A DNA stretch of 64,000 bases, taken from the NCBI RefSeq assembly GCF_035270045.1, contig NZ_DATFIP010000035.1, positions 3,889-67,888 of the forward strand, given 5' to 3'. Each line of letters begins with the position of its first letter. Positions within the stretch are counted from its first letter, which is position 1. Below are positions 17,082-25,694 of this stretch, piece by piece. This stretch comes from Salibaculum sp035270045 (GTDB lineage Bacteria; Pseudomonadota; Alphaproteobacteria; Rhodobacterales; Rhodobacteraceae). A program made the translations under genes and the position numbers. The notes beneath the pieces were generated by a model. That model made no database searches, had not been told where the DNA came from, and saw nothing but the letters and a program-made list of their open reading frames with translations.

Positions 17082-18826
17082 GTCTCGTCCGTCTCCAGCG
17101 TGGAAATATCGCCTTCGGGCAGGCCAAGCTCGCGCGCCTTCAGTAGGCGGCGCATGATCTTGCCCGAGCGGGTCTTGGGCAGCGTGGTGCGGAACACGAT
17201 CTCGCGCGGTGCGACAGCGGGGCCAAGCCGCTTGCGGGCATGACCGCGGATCTCCTGTTCCAGCGCCTCCGATGGCTCGAAGCCCGGGTTCAACGTGACA
17301 TAGGCCTTGACGACCTCGCCCGCCGTTTCATCGGGGATGCCGATGACGCCGGCCTCGGCGACGGCGTCATGCTCGATCAGGGTGCTTTCGACCTCGAAAG
17401 GCCCGATCAGGTGGCCGGAGGTCTTGATAAGGTCATCTGCCCGGCCGACGAACCAGAAATACCCGTCCGCGTCCCGCATCGCCAGATCGCCCGAAAGGTA
17501 CCAGCCGTCGAGAAAGCATTTTCGGTAGCGTTCCGTCTCGTTAAGATAGGCGCGCATCATTGACGGCCAGCCAGGCCGCAACGCAAGCTCGCCAATGTCC
17601 CCGGCGCCGAGTTCTTCGAGGCCCGCGTCCGTTCGTGCGACGATACCCGCCTCGATCCCCGGCAGGGGCGTGCCCATCGAGCCCGGGCGCACCTCCATGC
17701 CGGGGCGGTTCGCGATCATGATCCCCCCGGTCTCGGTTTGCCACCAGTTGTCATGAAAGGGCTGACCGAAGACGCTCTCGCTCCAGATCACCGCCTCGGG
17801 GTTCAGCGGCTCGCCCACGCTGGCGAGGAAGATGAGCGACGAGAAATCATACCCGGCCGCCGCCGCATCGCCAGCGCGCATCATCATTCGGATGGCGGTG
17901 GGCGCGGTGTACCAGACCTGCACCCGTTCATGTTCGATCGTGCCGTACCAGCGGTCCAGTTCGAACTCGGCCTCGTCCACCAGCATCGTCCCCCGGTTCA
18001 CCAGCGGCGAGATAATGCCGTAGGACGTGCCGGTCACCCAGCCCGGATCGGCGGTACACCAATAGCGCACGCCCGGAGTCAGGCCCAGCGCATGGCGCCC
18101 AGACCAGGCGTGGTAGACCACAGCACCGTGGACGTGGACGGCTCCCTTCGGGCGCCCGGTCGTGCCGGACGTGAAGTGGATCAGCGCCGGGTCCTCGGGC
18201 GAAGTCGCGACCGTTTCGAACGCCGGGGAAGCAGCCGCCATGGCGGGGCCCAGCGCAACACAATCGTCGGGCGCCTCATCTCCGAGGATCAGGACGAGCT
18301 TCAGCGACGGTATCTCGGACCGCCATCTGGCGATTTTGCGGCGGTAGAGGCCCGCAGTCGTGACCAGAACGTTGGCCTCCCCGATCTCCATCCGGGTTCG
18401 GATGGGCTCTGGCCCGAAGGCCGAGAAAAGCGGCGTGAAGACCAGTCCGGCCTTCAGCGTGCCGAGCGCCGTCGCGTAAAGTTCGGGCACGCGTCCCGTG
18501 AGCGCGAAGACACTGTCGCCCTTTTCCAGCCCGTGTTCGGCCAGCACGTTGGCGAAACGGCTCGCCAAGTCGGTCATCTCTCTGTAGGTCACGTCGCCTT
18601 TGGCGCCGTCCTTGCCCAACCATCGCAGTGCGACCTGCGCACCGTGCCCCTCCGACACGTGGCGATCCAGCGCCTCGTGCGCGATGTTGATACCGGACTT
18701 CCATCCGTCGATCAGGCTGCGGGCCTCGGCCCAGCGACTCCCCGAAGTGTTGATCGACTCTCCCTGCGTGCCAGTGCCGGCGACAGCACCGGACGCGGTC
18801 AGCTTCGTGCCGCTGTCCTGCGTCAT
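17078..18826 (-). CDS. AMP-forming acetyl/acyl-CoA synthetase-like ligase
   Basis: 582 residues from ATG 18826, which is preceded by GGGAGGAGAG. ANL-superfamily adenylating enzyme: phosphate loop HFTSGTTGRPKGAVH near residue 210; acetate-ligase-like WWQTETGG; hinge GRADDLIKTSGHLIGPFEVES; C-terminal lysine in TLPKTRSGKIMRR. It is shorter than canonical Acs (about 650 residues) and lacks a typical extended N-terminal cap. It heads an operon with E1, E2 and ACP, so it may activate a small acid to CoA, or possibly load the carrier protein; only the first is supported by family knowledge. Confidence 0.9.
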   Translation of the reverse strand: MTQDSGTKLTASGAVAGTGTQGESINTSGSRWAEARSLIDGWKSGINIAHEALDRHVSEGHGAQVALRWLGKDGAKGDVTYREMTDLASRFANVLAEHGLEKGDSVFALTGRVPELYATALGTLKAGLVFTPLFSAFGPEPIRTRMEIGEANVLVTTAGLYRRKIARWRSEIPSLKLVLILGDEAPDDCVALGPAMAAASPAFETVATSPEDPALIHFTSGTTGRPKGAVHVHGAVVYHAWSGRHALGLTPGVRYWCTADPGWVTGTSYGIISPLVNRGTMLVDEAEFELDRWYGTIEHERVQVWYTAPTAIRMMMRAGDAAAAGYDFSSLIFLASVGEPLNPEAVIWSESVFGQPFHDNWWQTETGGIMIANRPGMEVRPGSMGTPLPGIEAGIVARTDAGLEELGAGDIGELALRPGWPSMMRAYLNETERYRKCFLDGWYLSGDLAMRDADGYFWFVGRADDLIKTSGHLIGPFEVESTLIEHDAVAEAGVIGIPDETAGEVVKAYVTLNPGFEPSEALEQEIRGHARKRLGPAVAPREIVFRTTLPKTRSGKIMRRLLKARELGLPEGDISTLETDET

Positions 18827-19010
18827 GGTTCTCTCCTCCCGAAGCAAGTGTGCAGGGCGGTCGCGCCGGAGAACATGACACAGGTCAAATTTCGTGACGC
18901 CTCGGGATAGCAGCGCAGCTTCCAAATCCAGCTGAGGCCGCCATCTGTCACGCCGGTCCATCCGCACGCGCCTTGAACGCAGCCTTGGCCGCAGAAGACG
19001 ATTTCGCCAG

Positions 19011-19053
19011 GGCACGCCAGAGGTCCGCGGTTTGATCCCTCCTGGCGCCACCA
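19011..19053 (+). repeat. Diverged copy of the tRNA-Ala 3' half (possible att site)
   Basis: 43 nt ending in CCACCA align without gaps to the 3' half of tRNA-Ala (13408-13450), from the anticodon onward, with 34 identical positions. The upstream half of a tRNA is absent. The segment lies directly against the stop codon of the broken glycosyltransferase gene. Together with tRNA-Ala it brackets the ligase/E1/E2/ACP operon, the arrangement expected after site-specific integration into a tRNA gene. Divergence implies an old event. Confidence 0.6.
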
Positions 19054-19951
19054 TCAGCGATCGGGCGGCAAGTCGCGGGCGATATCCCGCCAACGGCGGA
19101 ACCATCGCGCGCCCATGGGCGGAAAGCCGCGCCAGGGTTTCCAGGGTTTTCGCGACCCGACGAAATGTACGATTGCCGCGTTGCGGGCCGACGTGGCCAG
19201 GGCCTGCCGCAACGCGGGGGATAGCAGCGCCGCCCCGCGAAACGCATTGCCGCGATAGGTGTTCCACTTCAACTCGAGGTCGTCGATTCTGCCCCGGAAA
19301 GTCTTGAAAAGCCAAGTCTGATCGGGCCAGCGCCATTGCGCCGCCGCGCGCAGGTCGGTCATGCGATCCCTGACCGCAGGCTCGGCCCGGATACGGTCCA
19401 GGTCCAGCAGAACCACACCGGAGTTGATGTAATCCTCGGGGGAGTCGTCACCGAAAATGCGTGCAAGATTTGACAGTTTCTTGCGGGCGTTGCGCCGGAC
19501 AAACGGCACCAGCGCAGCCTTCCGGTTCCGCGCCAGGTCAACATGGATCAGGTTCTTCACTGCCTTGCAGGCAGAGAGGGGCTTCCCGTGCATGTCACGA
19601 AAGAAAAGCTCGGCCAGGTCCCGGGTCACGAGCACATCACCGTCGAGATAAAGGATGCGCCCCGTTGTCAACCGCGGCAAAAGCAGAACGGACAGCATCG
19701 GCAGCCGTCTGGCGACCTCGGGAACGTGATCCGCCGATGCCAGGGGATGGCGCACGAGGCACGCGCCCCCACCCGGGCGGGCCGCGCAGACGGTTTCTAT
19801 GGCGTGCCAGTCAGCCTCCTCCAGGTCGACGCCGATGATATGGATCTCCAGCGGCGTGCGGCTGGTTCGGATCAGCGCGCAGCGCCACGAGTGTCGGGTA
19901 CAGGAACCCGTGATCAAGCGAGAAGCAGACACGAAGGGGGGATGAGGTCAT
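19054..19951 (-). pseudogene. Glycosyltransferase family 8, 5' frameshift
   Basis: A GT8-type sugar transferase: LYLDGDVLV (DxD metal site), YINSGVVLLDLDRI and the C-terminal HFVGSRKPWKPW are intact. The start belongs at ATG 19951, from which the frame reads MTSSPLRVCFSLDHGFLYPT and then LVALRA. After LVALRA it must shift to continue with LIRTSRTPLEIHIIG. The shift lies in a GCGCGC run at 19875-19880 and equals loss of one GC dinucleotide. A GTG at 19932 in the downstream frame would give a protein lacking the conserved first strand. Either a true inactivating deletion or a sequencing error. Confidence 0.8.
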
Positions 19952-20130
19952 GCGGCGTCTGTCCCTTGAAACGCGTTTTGGTCATGCACGACCGCTACCG
20001 GGTCGATGTCTCGGCCGAAACCACCCTGCTCCGGCGCTGCCTTGCGCAAACCGGGGAGCGGTCCGAAATTCGGCTTGCACTCTGGGCAGGGCCGAACATA
20101 ACCGGCGCCAACATCGTTTGCGAGGCCCTG

Positions 20131-20973
20131 ATGACCGTCATTTCCCTTTCAACCATTCCCAGCCGCTTCGACAAGGTCGGGCCGACGCTCGAAAGCCTGC
20201 TGGCCCAGGACGGCGGGATCAGCGAGATCCGCCTGCACATCCCCCATTACTACCGCCGCTTCCCGGAGTATGACGGCCGGATTCCCAAGGTTCCCGAGGG
20301 GGTGACAGTCGTCCGGCCCGATACCGACCTGGGCCCGGCAAGCAAGGTGCTGCATTGCGCCCGCGACCTGCGTGGCAGCGGGCGGAGGATCATCTTCTGC
20401 GATGACGACCAGGATTACCCGCCCGGCTGGGCACGGGCGCTGATCGACGGCGCCGCAAGGCATCCGGACAAGGCGATCTGCGTCCGCGGGGAAACCATCG
20501 ACAGGCTGGGGTTCGCCCCACCGCGGGACACCCACGGCCTACCCACTGCCGTGTCGTTCAGCAAGGCGCTGAACATGCCCTACCACGCCCGGCGCCTCGC
20601 CCAAAAATCCCGCGGGTTGTTCGGACAGAGGGCATCCGGCAAACCCCCGCGCCGCCGCTTTCGCAAGGAAGGGCGCGTCGATCATTTCAACGGCGTTTGC
20701 GGGGTCTGCGTCGACCCGGACTGGTTCGATGACGCCTGTTTCGACATACCGCCGGTGATCTGGGCCGTGGACGACCTGATGCTGTCGGGCCACCTGGCCC
20801 GCCGGGGTGTGCCGATCTGGGTGCTTGCCGTTGCGGCCGAACTGAACCCAATGTGTACAGAGGCTGACGATACAACACCCCTGCTTCACGCGACGATCGA
20901 GGACCACGACCGTCGCCAGGCCGATGCCGCCGCCGTTCGTCACTTCCAGGACACCCATGGCGTTTGGCTGTAG
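20131..20973 (+). CDS. Glycosyltransferase (GT-A fold, family 2-like)
   Basis: 280 residues from ATG 20131. It opens MTVISLSTIPSRFDKVGPTL, the pattern of small GT-A transferases, with an acidic metal and nucleotide site IIFCDDDQDYPPGW near residue 95 and a later VDHFNGVCGVCV and WAVDDLMLSGHLARRG acceptor-side segment containing a second acidic pair. No signal peptide or membrane anchor. It probably adds a sugar to surface polysaccharide or lipopolysaccharide. It is the first of three plus-strand transferase genes. In-frame codons upstream of 20131 do not resemble the family. Confidence 0.8.
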   Translation: MTVISLSTIPSRFDKVGPTLESLLAQDGGISEIRLHIPHYYRRFPEYDGRIPKVPEGVTVVRPDTDLGPASKVLHCARDLRGSGRRIIFCDDDQDYPPGWARALIDGAARHPDKAICVRGETIDRLGFAPPRDTHGLPTAVSFSKALNMPYHARRLAQKSRGLFGQRASGKPPRRRFRKEGRVDHFNGVCGVCVDPDWFDDACFDIPPVIWAVDDLMLSGHLARRGVPIWVLAVAAELNPMCTEADDTTPLLHATIEDHDRRQADAAAVRHFQDTHGVWL

Positions 20974-21019
20974 AACCCGCCACAAGGCGGGGTGCACCCC
21001 GGATCCGATTTGACAGGCC

Positions 21020-21865
21020 ATGCCAGAGATTTCCGTCATCATCTCGACCTACAATTCGCCCGCCTGGCTGGAGAAAGCCCTCGCGGGGTATGCCTGCCAG
21101 CGTAGCGCACCTTTCGAGATCGTGATCGCCGATGACGGTTCGGGCGCCGACACATGCGCTGTCATCGACCGCTTCTGGGACCTGGGGAGACAGGAGGGAC
21201 TGTTCAAGCTGACCCATGTCCGCCACGGCGATGCCGGGTTCCGCAAGTGGCAGATTGTCAACGACGCCATCGCCGCGGCACGGGGCGATTACCTGGTGTT
21301 CACCGATGGCGACTGCATCCCCCATCCCGACCTTCTGGCCACCCATGCAAGGCTGGCCGCGCCGGGACAGTTCCTTTCGGGGGGGTATTTCCGGCTTCCT
21401 ATGGCGACCAGCCGGGCCATCACGCCCGGGTCGATCCGAAGCGGCGCCGCCTTTCGCCTGCGCTGGCTGCGCAGGCATGGCCTCGGGGTCAGTTCCAAGT
21501 GGCTCAAGGTGCTGGGCCCGGCTTGGGGTATCGGCGGCCCGCTCGACCGGATCAGCCCGGCCAGGAAGACCTTCAACGGCAACAATTCCTCGTGCTGGAG
21601 GGCTGATGCCCTACGCCTGTGCGGCTTCGACACCCGCATCCGCTATGGCGGCGGCGACCGGGAATTCGGCTACCGCCTGCAACATGCGGGCGTCACGCCA
21701 CGGGTCATCCGCTATTCCACGCTCTGCCTCCACCTGGACCACCCGCGCAGCTACAAGAGCGCCGAGGTCCGCGCGGCCAACCTGGCCATCATCGACGAGA
21801 CCCTCGCCACGGGGCGGATCGCGACAGATTACGGCCTGACCAAGGAGCAGACGGCCTCATGTTGA
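21020..21865 (+). CDS. Glycosyltransferase family 2
   Basis: 281 residues. PEISVIISTYNSPAWLEKAL at the N-terminus, IVIADDGSGADT (first Asp pair), YLVFTDGDCIPHPDLL (DxD metal site near residue 100), then FNGNNSSCWRADALRLCGFD and GGGDREFGYRLQ, typical of GT2 chondroitin/galactosyl-like enzymes with a C-terminal acceptor domain. Cytoplasmic. It overlaps the next gene by 7 bp, so the pair is co-translated. Confidence 0.9.
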   Translation: MPEISVIISTYNSPAWLEKALAGYACQRSAPFEIVIADDGSGADTCAVIDRFWDLGRQEGLFKLTHVRHGDAGFRKWQIVNDAIAAARGDYLVFTDGDCIPHPDLLATHARLAAPGQFLSGGYFRLPMATSRAITPGSIRSGAAFRLRWLRRHGLGVSSKWLKVLGPAWGIGGPLDRISPARKTFNGNNSSCWRADALRLCGFDTRIRYGGGDREFGYRLQHAGVTPRVIRYSTLCLHLDHPRSYKSAEVRAANLAIIDETLATGRIATDYGLTKEQTASC

Positions 21866-22629
21866 ACGTCATCTGCATCAAGTGGGGCACGAAATACCCG
21901 GCGGCCTATGTCAACCGGCTGCACCGGGGCGTGCGCCGCTGGCTGGACCGCGAGGTCCGCTTCGTGTGTTTCACTGAGGATGCCGAGGGGATCGAGCCCG
22001 GTGTCGAGGTCCACCCCCTCCCCCGCGAGGATTTCGAGGACGCCATCGTCGCGGGAATGACGCGCGCCGGGCGCAAAGGGGCCTGGCGCAAGATCTCTCT
22101 GTTCCGGCCCGGGCTTGCAGGGATGCAGGGACCCCGGCTGGGCTTGGACCTGGACGTCGCCATCACCGGGCCGCTCGATGCGATCGTCGACCACGCCCCC
22201 GACAAGGTCACCATGCGGCGCGAATGGCGCTACGAGTGGCGCGGCCAGGAGGGCGGTCACGGCTCCGTCTTCTGCTTCGACCCGGACCTGCACCCCTATC
22301 TCTACGAGGCATTCGCCGCCGATCCCGAGGGGTCGATCGCGGCGCACAAGGGCAGCGAACAGTATTACACCTCGATGACCGCGCTGCAGGCCGGGCAGCT
22401 TGCCTACCTGCCTGGTCCGCTTGTCTGCAGCTTCAAGCGCGATGCGATCCCGCGCCTGCCGTTGAACTACCTTGTCGCCCCGCGCCTGCCCGGGGACTGT
22501 CGCGTGATGTGCTTTCACGGTCGGCCCCACATGGAAGAGGCCATTGCCGGGTATCGCGGTTCGTGGCGGCACTGGAGCCGCCCCTGCGGCTGGCTGCGCC
22601 ACCACTGGATCGGCGACGACAGGGCCTGA
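21859..22629 (+). CDS. Glycosyltransferase-like protein of unknown specificity
   Basis: 256 residues from ATG 21859. MLNVICIKWGTKYPAAYVNR resembles nucleotide-sugar transferases of the GT8/GT49-like kind; LGLDLDVAITGPLDAI supplies a DxD; later SVFCFDPDLH and VMCFHGRPHMEEA follow. Start chosen because the conserved N-terminus begins there and overlaps the preceding stop. Specificity cannot be read. It is the last gene of the plus-strand transferase trio, convergent with a broken GT25 gene. Confidence 0.72.
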   Translation: MLNVICIKWGTKYPAAYVNRLHRGVRRWLDREVRFVCFTEDAEGIEPGVEVHPLPREDFEDAIVAGMTRAGRKGAWRKISLFRPGLAGMQGPRLGLDLDVAITGPLDAIVDHAPDKVTMRREWRYEWRGQEGGHGSVFCFDPDLHPYLYEAFAADPEGSIAAHKGSEQYYTSMTALQAGQLAYLPGPLVCSFKRDAIPRLPLNYLVAPRLPGDCRVMCFHGRPHMEEAIAGYRGSWRHWSRPCGWLRHHWIGDDRA

Positions 22630-22636
22630 CCGCGGA

Positions 22637-23046
22637 TCAGCCGCCCGGCACCCGGTCGCCGCTGAATTCCACCTGAACCTTTCGGGCGCCGGTCAACTTG
22701 TACAGCGATCGGCGCAGGCCCGCGGCCTCGATCCGCAACCTTTTGCGCAATGCCTCTCCCCCACGGACAGTGCCCCTGCCTTCGACTTCTGCGCGATGGG
22801 AAAGTCTGTGGTTTTCGAGGTCCGCCGGACATGGCTGAGAGAACAGCAGATGTCCCCGGCCGAGACCTTGTCATGGTCCAGTCCACGTCGCCGCCCGAAT
22901 TCCTTTTCCAGGTCGGGGCCGTAATCCCGCTTGCGGTCAAGGGCCGGCACACGGGTCAGCGTCACACCGATATCATCGGCGTTGCGCTTGATCCTGTCCC
23001 AGCGCTCAGGCTGGCGGTCCAGGTTGATGACGTAAACGGGGATCAT
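22637..23046 (-). pseudogene. Glycosyltransferase family 25 remnant with internal deletion
   Basis: From ATG 23046 the frame reads MIPVYVINLDRQPERWDRIK and GDICCSLSHVR, the conserved start of GT25 (LPS biosynthesis) enzymes. Homology then stops. A different frame at the 3' end reads LRKRLRIEAAGLRRSLYKLT to a stop at 22637 and looks like the genuine C-terminus. About 410 bp remain of the 700-780 expected, so the catalytic middle is deleted and the frame broken. With the frameshifted GT8 gene this makes two decayed transferases in one locus. Confidence 0.7.
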
Positions 23047-23163
23047 CCGGCGCAACACCTCCTGATTGACCGCACGAAGCGGGCGCGCGGTCCATCTCCC
23101 ATGTCCGCGCAAGTCGGGCAACCTCGGATCTTCGGACCGGGCGTTGCCGCGACCCCGAACGGC

Positions 23164-25065
23164 TCAGAGAGGCTGACGCAGGACGCCGGCGGGCGGCAAG
23201 TCCCCGGCATCGGTCTTGACGGTCTCGGCGGTGTAGTTGAACCAGAACCTCTCCGTCCCCGTGTCGCGGATCCGCACGCCCTCGGGCATCGGGCGTGTCG
23301 CCACCCCTGCCCGCGCGGCCGTCTGCGCCACAAGCCGATCGAATCCGGCTCGGTCCAGCCAGCCCGCCAGATATGTCAGCCCTCCGAAGGCCAGGGCGAC
23401 GGGCCGGCCGGTTTCCGTTTCAAGGACCGGGTCGCCGGCGCCCTCGATCTCGTCGAGATAGCCGGTGACGGCCCCGCCCCCCGACAGGGCAACAGGCATG
23501 TCGGGGCGCATTGATTCAACGCGCGTCACCTTGAGATCGAAGCCGGGCAGATCAGGTGGCAGCGCCGCGGGAATGGCCATGTCGCGGCTGCGCGCCCCGG
23601 CGCGCGGGCCAAGCACCACCTGCGCGTCACTGGCCAGAAACGCCGCCTTCAGATCGTCAGGCAGAATCATCAGCCCCGGCGCGAAGATCGCCTTGTAGCC
23701 CGCGAGGTGCGCAGGATCAGGGCGGACGATATCCACCGACAGGCCTGCCCGGCGCAGGGCGCGATAGCACTCCAGCACCAGGCCGAAGTAGGACAGTCCC
23801 GCACCGTGCGGCTGCACGTCCCAGGCCCAATCTGCCTCGTAGTCGAAGACCAACGCCACGGGGACCTGTCGGGGCTGCACCTGGGGCGCCTCGGCGATCT
23901 CGGCGGCGACCTGGCGGGCCTCGTCCATTGCGGGGGCATCTGCACTGTCGGGGCGCAACAGGCCCGCGTGCATCTGTTCCTGCGCAAAGGGTGCCTGACG
24001 CCAGCGGAAGTAGCAGACCGCCTCGGCCCCGTGCGCGAAGGCCTCCCAGGACCAGAGCCGAACCATGCCCGGCAGCGGGGCGGGATTGTAAGGCGCCCAG
24101 TTCACCGGGCCGGGTTGTTGTTCCATTACCCACCAGCGCCCGCGCCCGACGGCACGATAAAGGTCATGGTGAAAGGCCTGGAAATCCGGATCGCCCTGGC
24201 GGTTGTAGCGGCGTTTGTGGGCATCCTCGGCCCCCACGACATTTTCGAGGAACCCGAGCGGGTAGCTGTCCCAGGACGCGATATCCAGATCGTCGCCCAC
24301 CGCGTAGTGGTCGAAATCCGTGACCCGCCCCATGTAGTTATGCGCGATGGGGGCCTCGGACCGCGCCCTCAGGATGTCGACCTGCACCCGGTTGAACCGC
24401 ACCACCTGGTCGGAACTGAAGCGCCGGAAGTCCAGCACGTGCGACGGGTTGGGTTCCGTGACGGTCAGGTTGGGCAGGTCCACGTCATCGAAACTGGCAT
24501 AGTCCATCGACCAGAAGACATTGCCCCAGGCGCGGTTCAGCGCCTCGGGCGACTGGTAGCGTTGGGCCAACCAGTCGCGAAAGGCGCCCCTCGCGGCCTC
24601 GGAATAGGACAGGATCGTGTCGTGACAGCCATATTCGTTGTCCGTTTGCCAGGCCGCGACATGGGGATTGCAGCCATAGCGATCGGCCATCAGCGTGACG
24701 ATCCGGCGGCATTCGTCCAGATAGCCCGCGTGGCTGAAACAGTAATGCCGGCGCGAGCCGAACTTGCGCGGGCGTCCCGCGGCATCGACAGCCAGCATGT
24801 CGGGGTGCTTGTTGACCACCCAGCGCGGCGGCGTGGCCGTGGGTGTGCCAAGAACCACCTTGAGCCCCGCCTGTCCCAGCACCTCGATGGCGCGGTCCAG
24901 CCAGTCCCAGTGCAAATCACCCGGCGCAGGTTCGATCCGGCCCCAGGCGAATTCGCCGATCCGCACCCAGGTCAGACCGGCCGCGGCCATGCGGGCGGCG
25001 TCGTCTTCCCAGACCTCTTCGGGCCAATGTTCGGGATAATAGCAGGTGCCAAGGGTGCGCTGCAT
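23164..25065 (-). CDS. Beta-galactosidase, glycoside hydrolase family 42
   Basis: 633 residues from ATG 25065, full length. MQRTLGTCYYPEHWPEEVW is the canonical GH42 N-terminus. The acid/base glutamate is about E144 in WQTDNEYGCHD and the nucleophile about E315 in WWVMEQQPG. A trimerisation/Rossmann-like domain (about 390-590) and a small beta domain follow. No signal peptide, so it acts on imported beta-galactosides. It is the last gene of the nine-gene minus-strand galactoside operon, after dgoA. Confidence 0.94.
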   Translation of the reverse strand: MQRTLGTCYYPEHWPEEVWEDDAARMAAAGLTWVRIGEFAWGRIEPAPGDLHWDWLDRAIEVLGQAGLKVVLGTPTATPPRWVVNKHPDMLAVDAAGRPRKFGSRRHYCFSHAGYLDECRRIVTLMADRYGCNPHVAAWQTDNEYGCHDTILSYSEAARGAFRDWLAQRYQSPEALNRAWGNVFWSMDYASFDDVDLPNLTVTEPNPSHVLDFRRFSSDQVVRFNRVQVDILRARSEAPIAHNYMGRVTDFDHYAVGDDLDIASWDSYPLGFLENVVGAEDAHKRRYNRQGDPDFQAFHHDLYRAVGRGRWWVMEQQPGPVNWAPYNPAPLPGMVRLWSWEAFAHGAEAVCYFRWRQAPFAQEQMHAGLLRPDSADAPAMDEARQVAAEIAEAPQVQPRQVPVALVFDYEADWAWDVQPHGAGLSYFGLVLECYRALRRAGLSVDIVRPDPAHLAGYKAIFAPGLMILPDDLKAAFLASDAQVVLGPRAGARSRDMAIPAALPPDLPGFDLKVTRVESMRPDMPVALSGGGAVTGYLDEIEGAGDPVLETETGRPVALAFGGLTYLAGWLDRAGFDRLVAQTAARAGVATRPMPEGVRIRDTGTERFWFNYTAETVKTDAGDLPPAGVLRQPL

Positions 25066-25088
25066 CGGGACCTCGAGTGCTGGGAATG

Positions 25089-25694
25089 TCAGAATAAGGC
25101 GGCGTCGTAGGCGGCGACGACTTCCGCCGCCAGGTCGGCCACGCGGGCCGCGTCGTAGCCGGGCTTGTAGAGGTTCGAGCCAAGCCCGAAGCCCGTGATC
25201 CCGGCCGCGCGCCAGTCCTTGAAATCGTCGGGGCCGACACCGCCCACCGCATAGGTCGCGGCCGCACCGGGCAGAACCGCGGACAGGGCCTTGAACCCGT
25301 CCAACCCCAGCTTGAAGGCGGGAAAGAATTTCAGCCCGTCCGCGCCGTGGCGCAGGGCGGTGAAACACTCGGTCGCGGTAAAGACGCCGGGATAGGAGGC
25401 CATACGATGGGCCTTGGTGGCGGCAATGACCTCAGGGTTGGCATCGGGTGACACCACCATCTGGGCGCCGATACCGGCCAGCCGCGCCACCGCGTCCGCG
25501 TCCAGAACCGTGCCGGCCCCGATCACCGCTCTGTCGCCCAGGTGGGAAATCATCCGCGCGATACTGTCATAGGGGTCGGGCGAGTTCAGCGGCACCTCGA
25601 TACGGGTGATCCCGGCGCCTGTCAGCGCCTCGGTGATGGAAACCGCCTCGTGCGGCTGCACCCCACGTAGAATGGCGATGATCTCGCGGGTCAT
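25089..25694 (-). CDS. dgoA: 2-dehydro-3-deoxy-6-phosphogalactonate aldolase
   Basis: 201 residues. Class I aldolase of the KDPG/KDPGal family: IAILRGVQPHEAV, IEVPLNSPDPYDSI (the PLNSP variant is typical of the galactonate branch), IGAGTV, Schiff-base lysine in LKFFPAFKLG. It cleaves the phosphorylated sugar acid to pyruvate and glyceraldehyde-3-phosphate, the last step of the galactose pathway. Its start overlaps the dgoK stop (ATGA). Confidence 0.93.
   Translation of the reverse strand: MTREIIAILRGVQPHEAVSITEALTGAGITRIEVPLNSPDPYDSIARMISHLGDRAVIGAGTVLDADAVARLAGIGAQMVVSPDANPEVIAATKAHRMASYPGVFTATECFTALRHGADGLKFFPAFKLGLDGFKALSAVLPGAAATYAVGGVGPDDFKDWRAAGITGFGLGSNLYKPGYDAARVADLAAEVVAAYDAALF

Noticed and set aside
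18961..19053. A complete second tRNA gene at the tRNA-like segment
   Set aside because: No matching 5' acceptor half or D-arm exists about 75 nt upstream, and the T-stem has mismatches. Only a 3' half is present.
18827..19336. In-frame upstream extension of the ligase gene (to 752 residues)
   Set aside because: The extension is Arg-rich and non-homologous, overlaps the GT8 gene, and the ATG at 18826 has a strong ribosome site.
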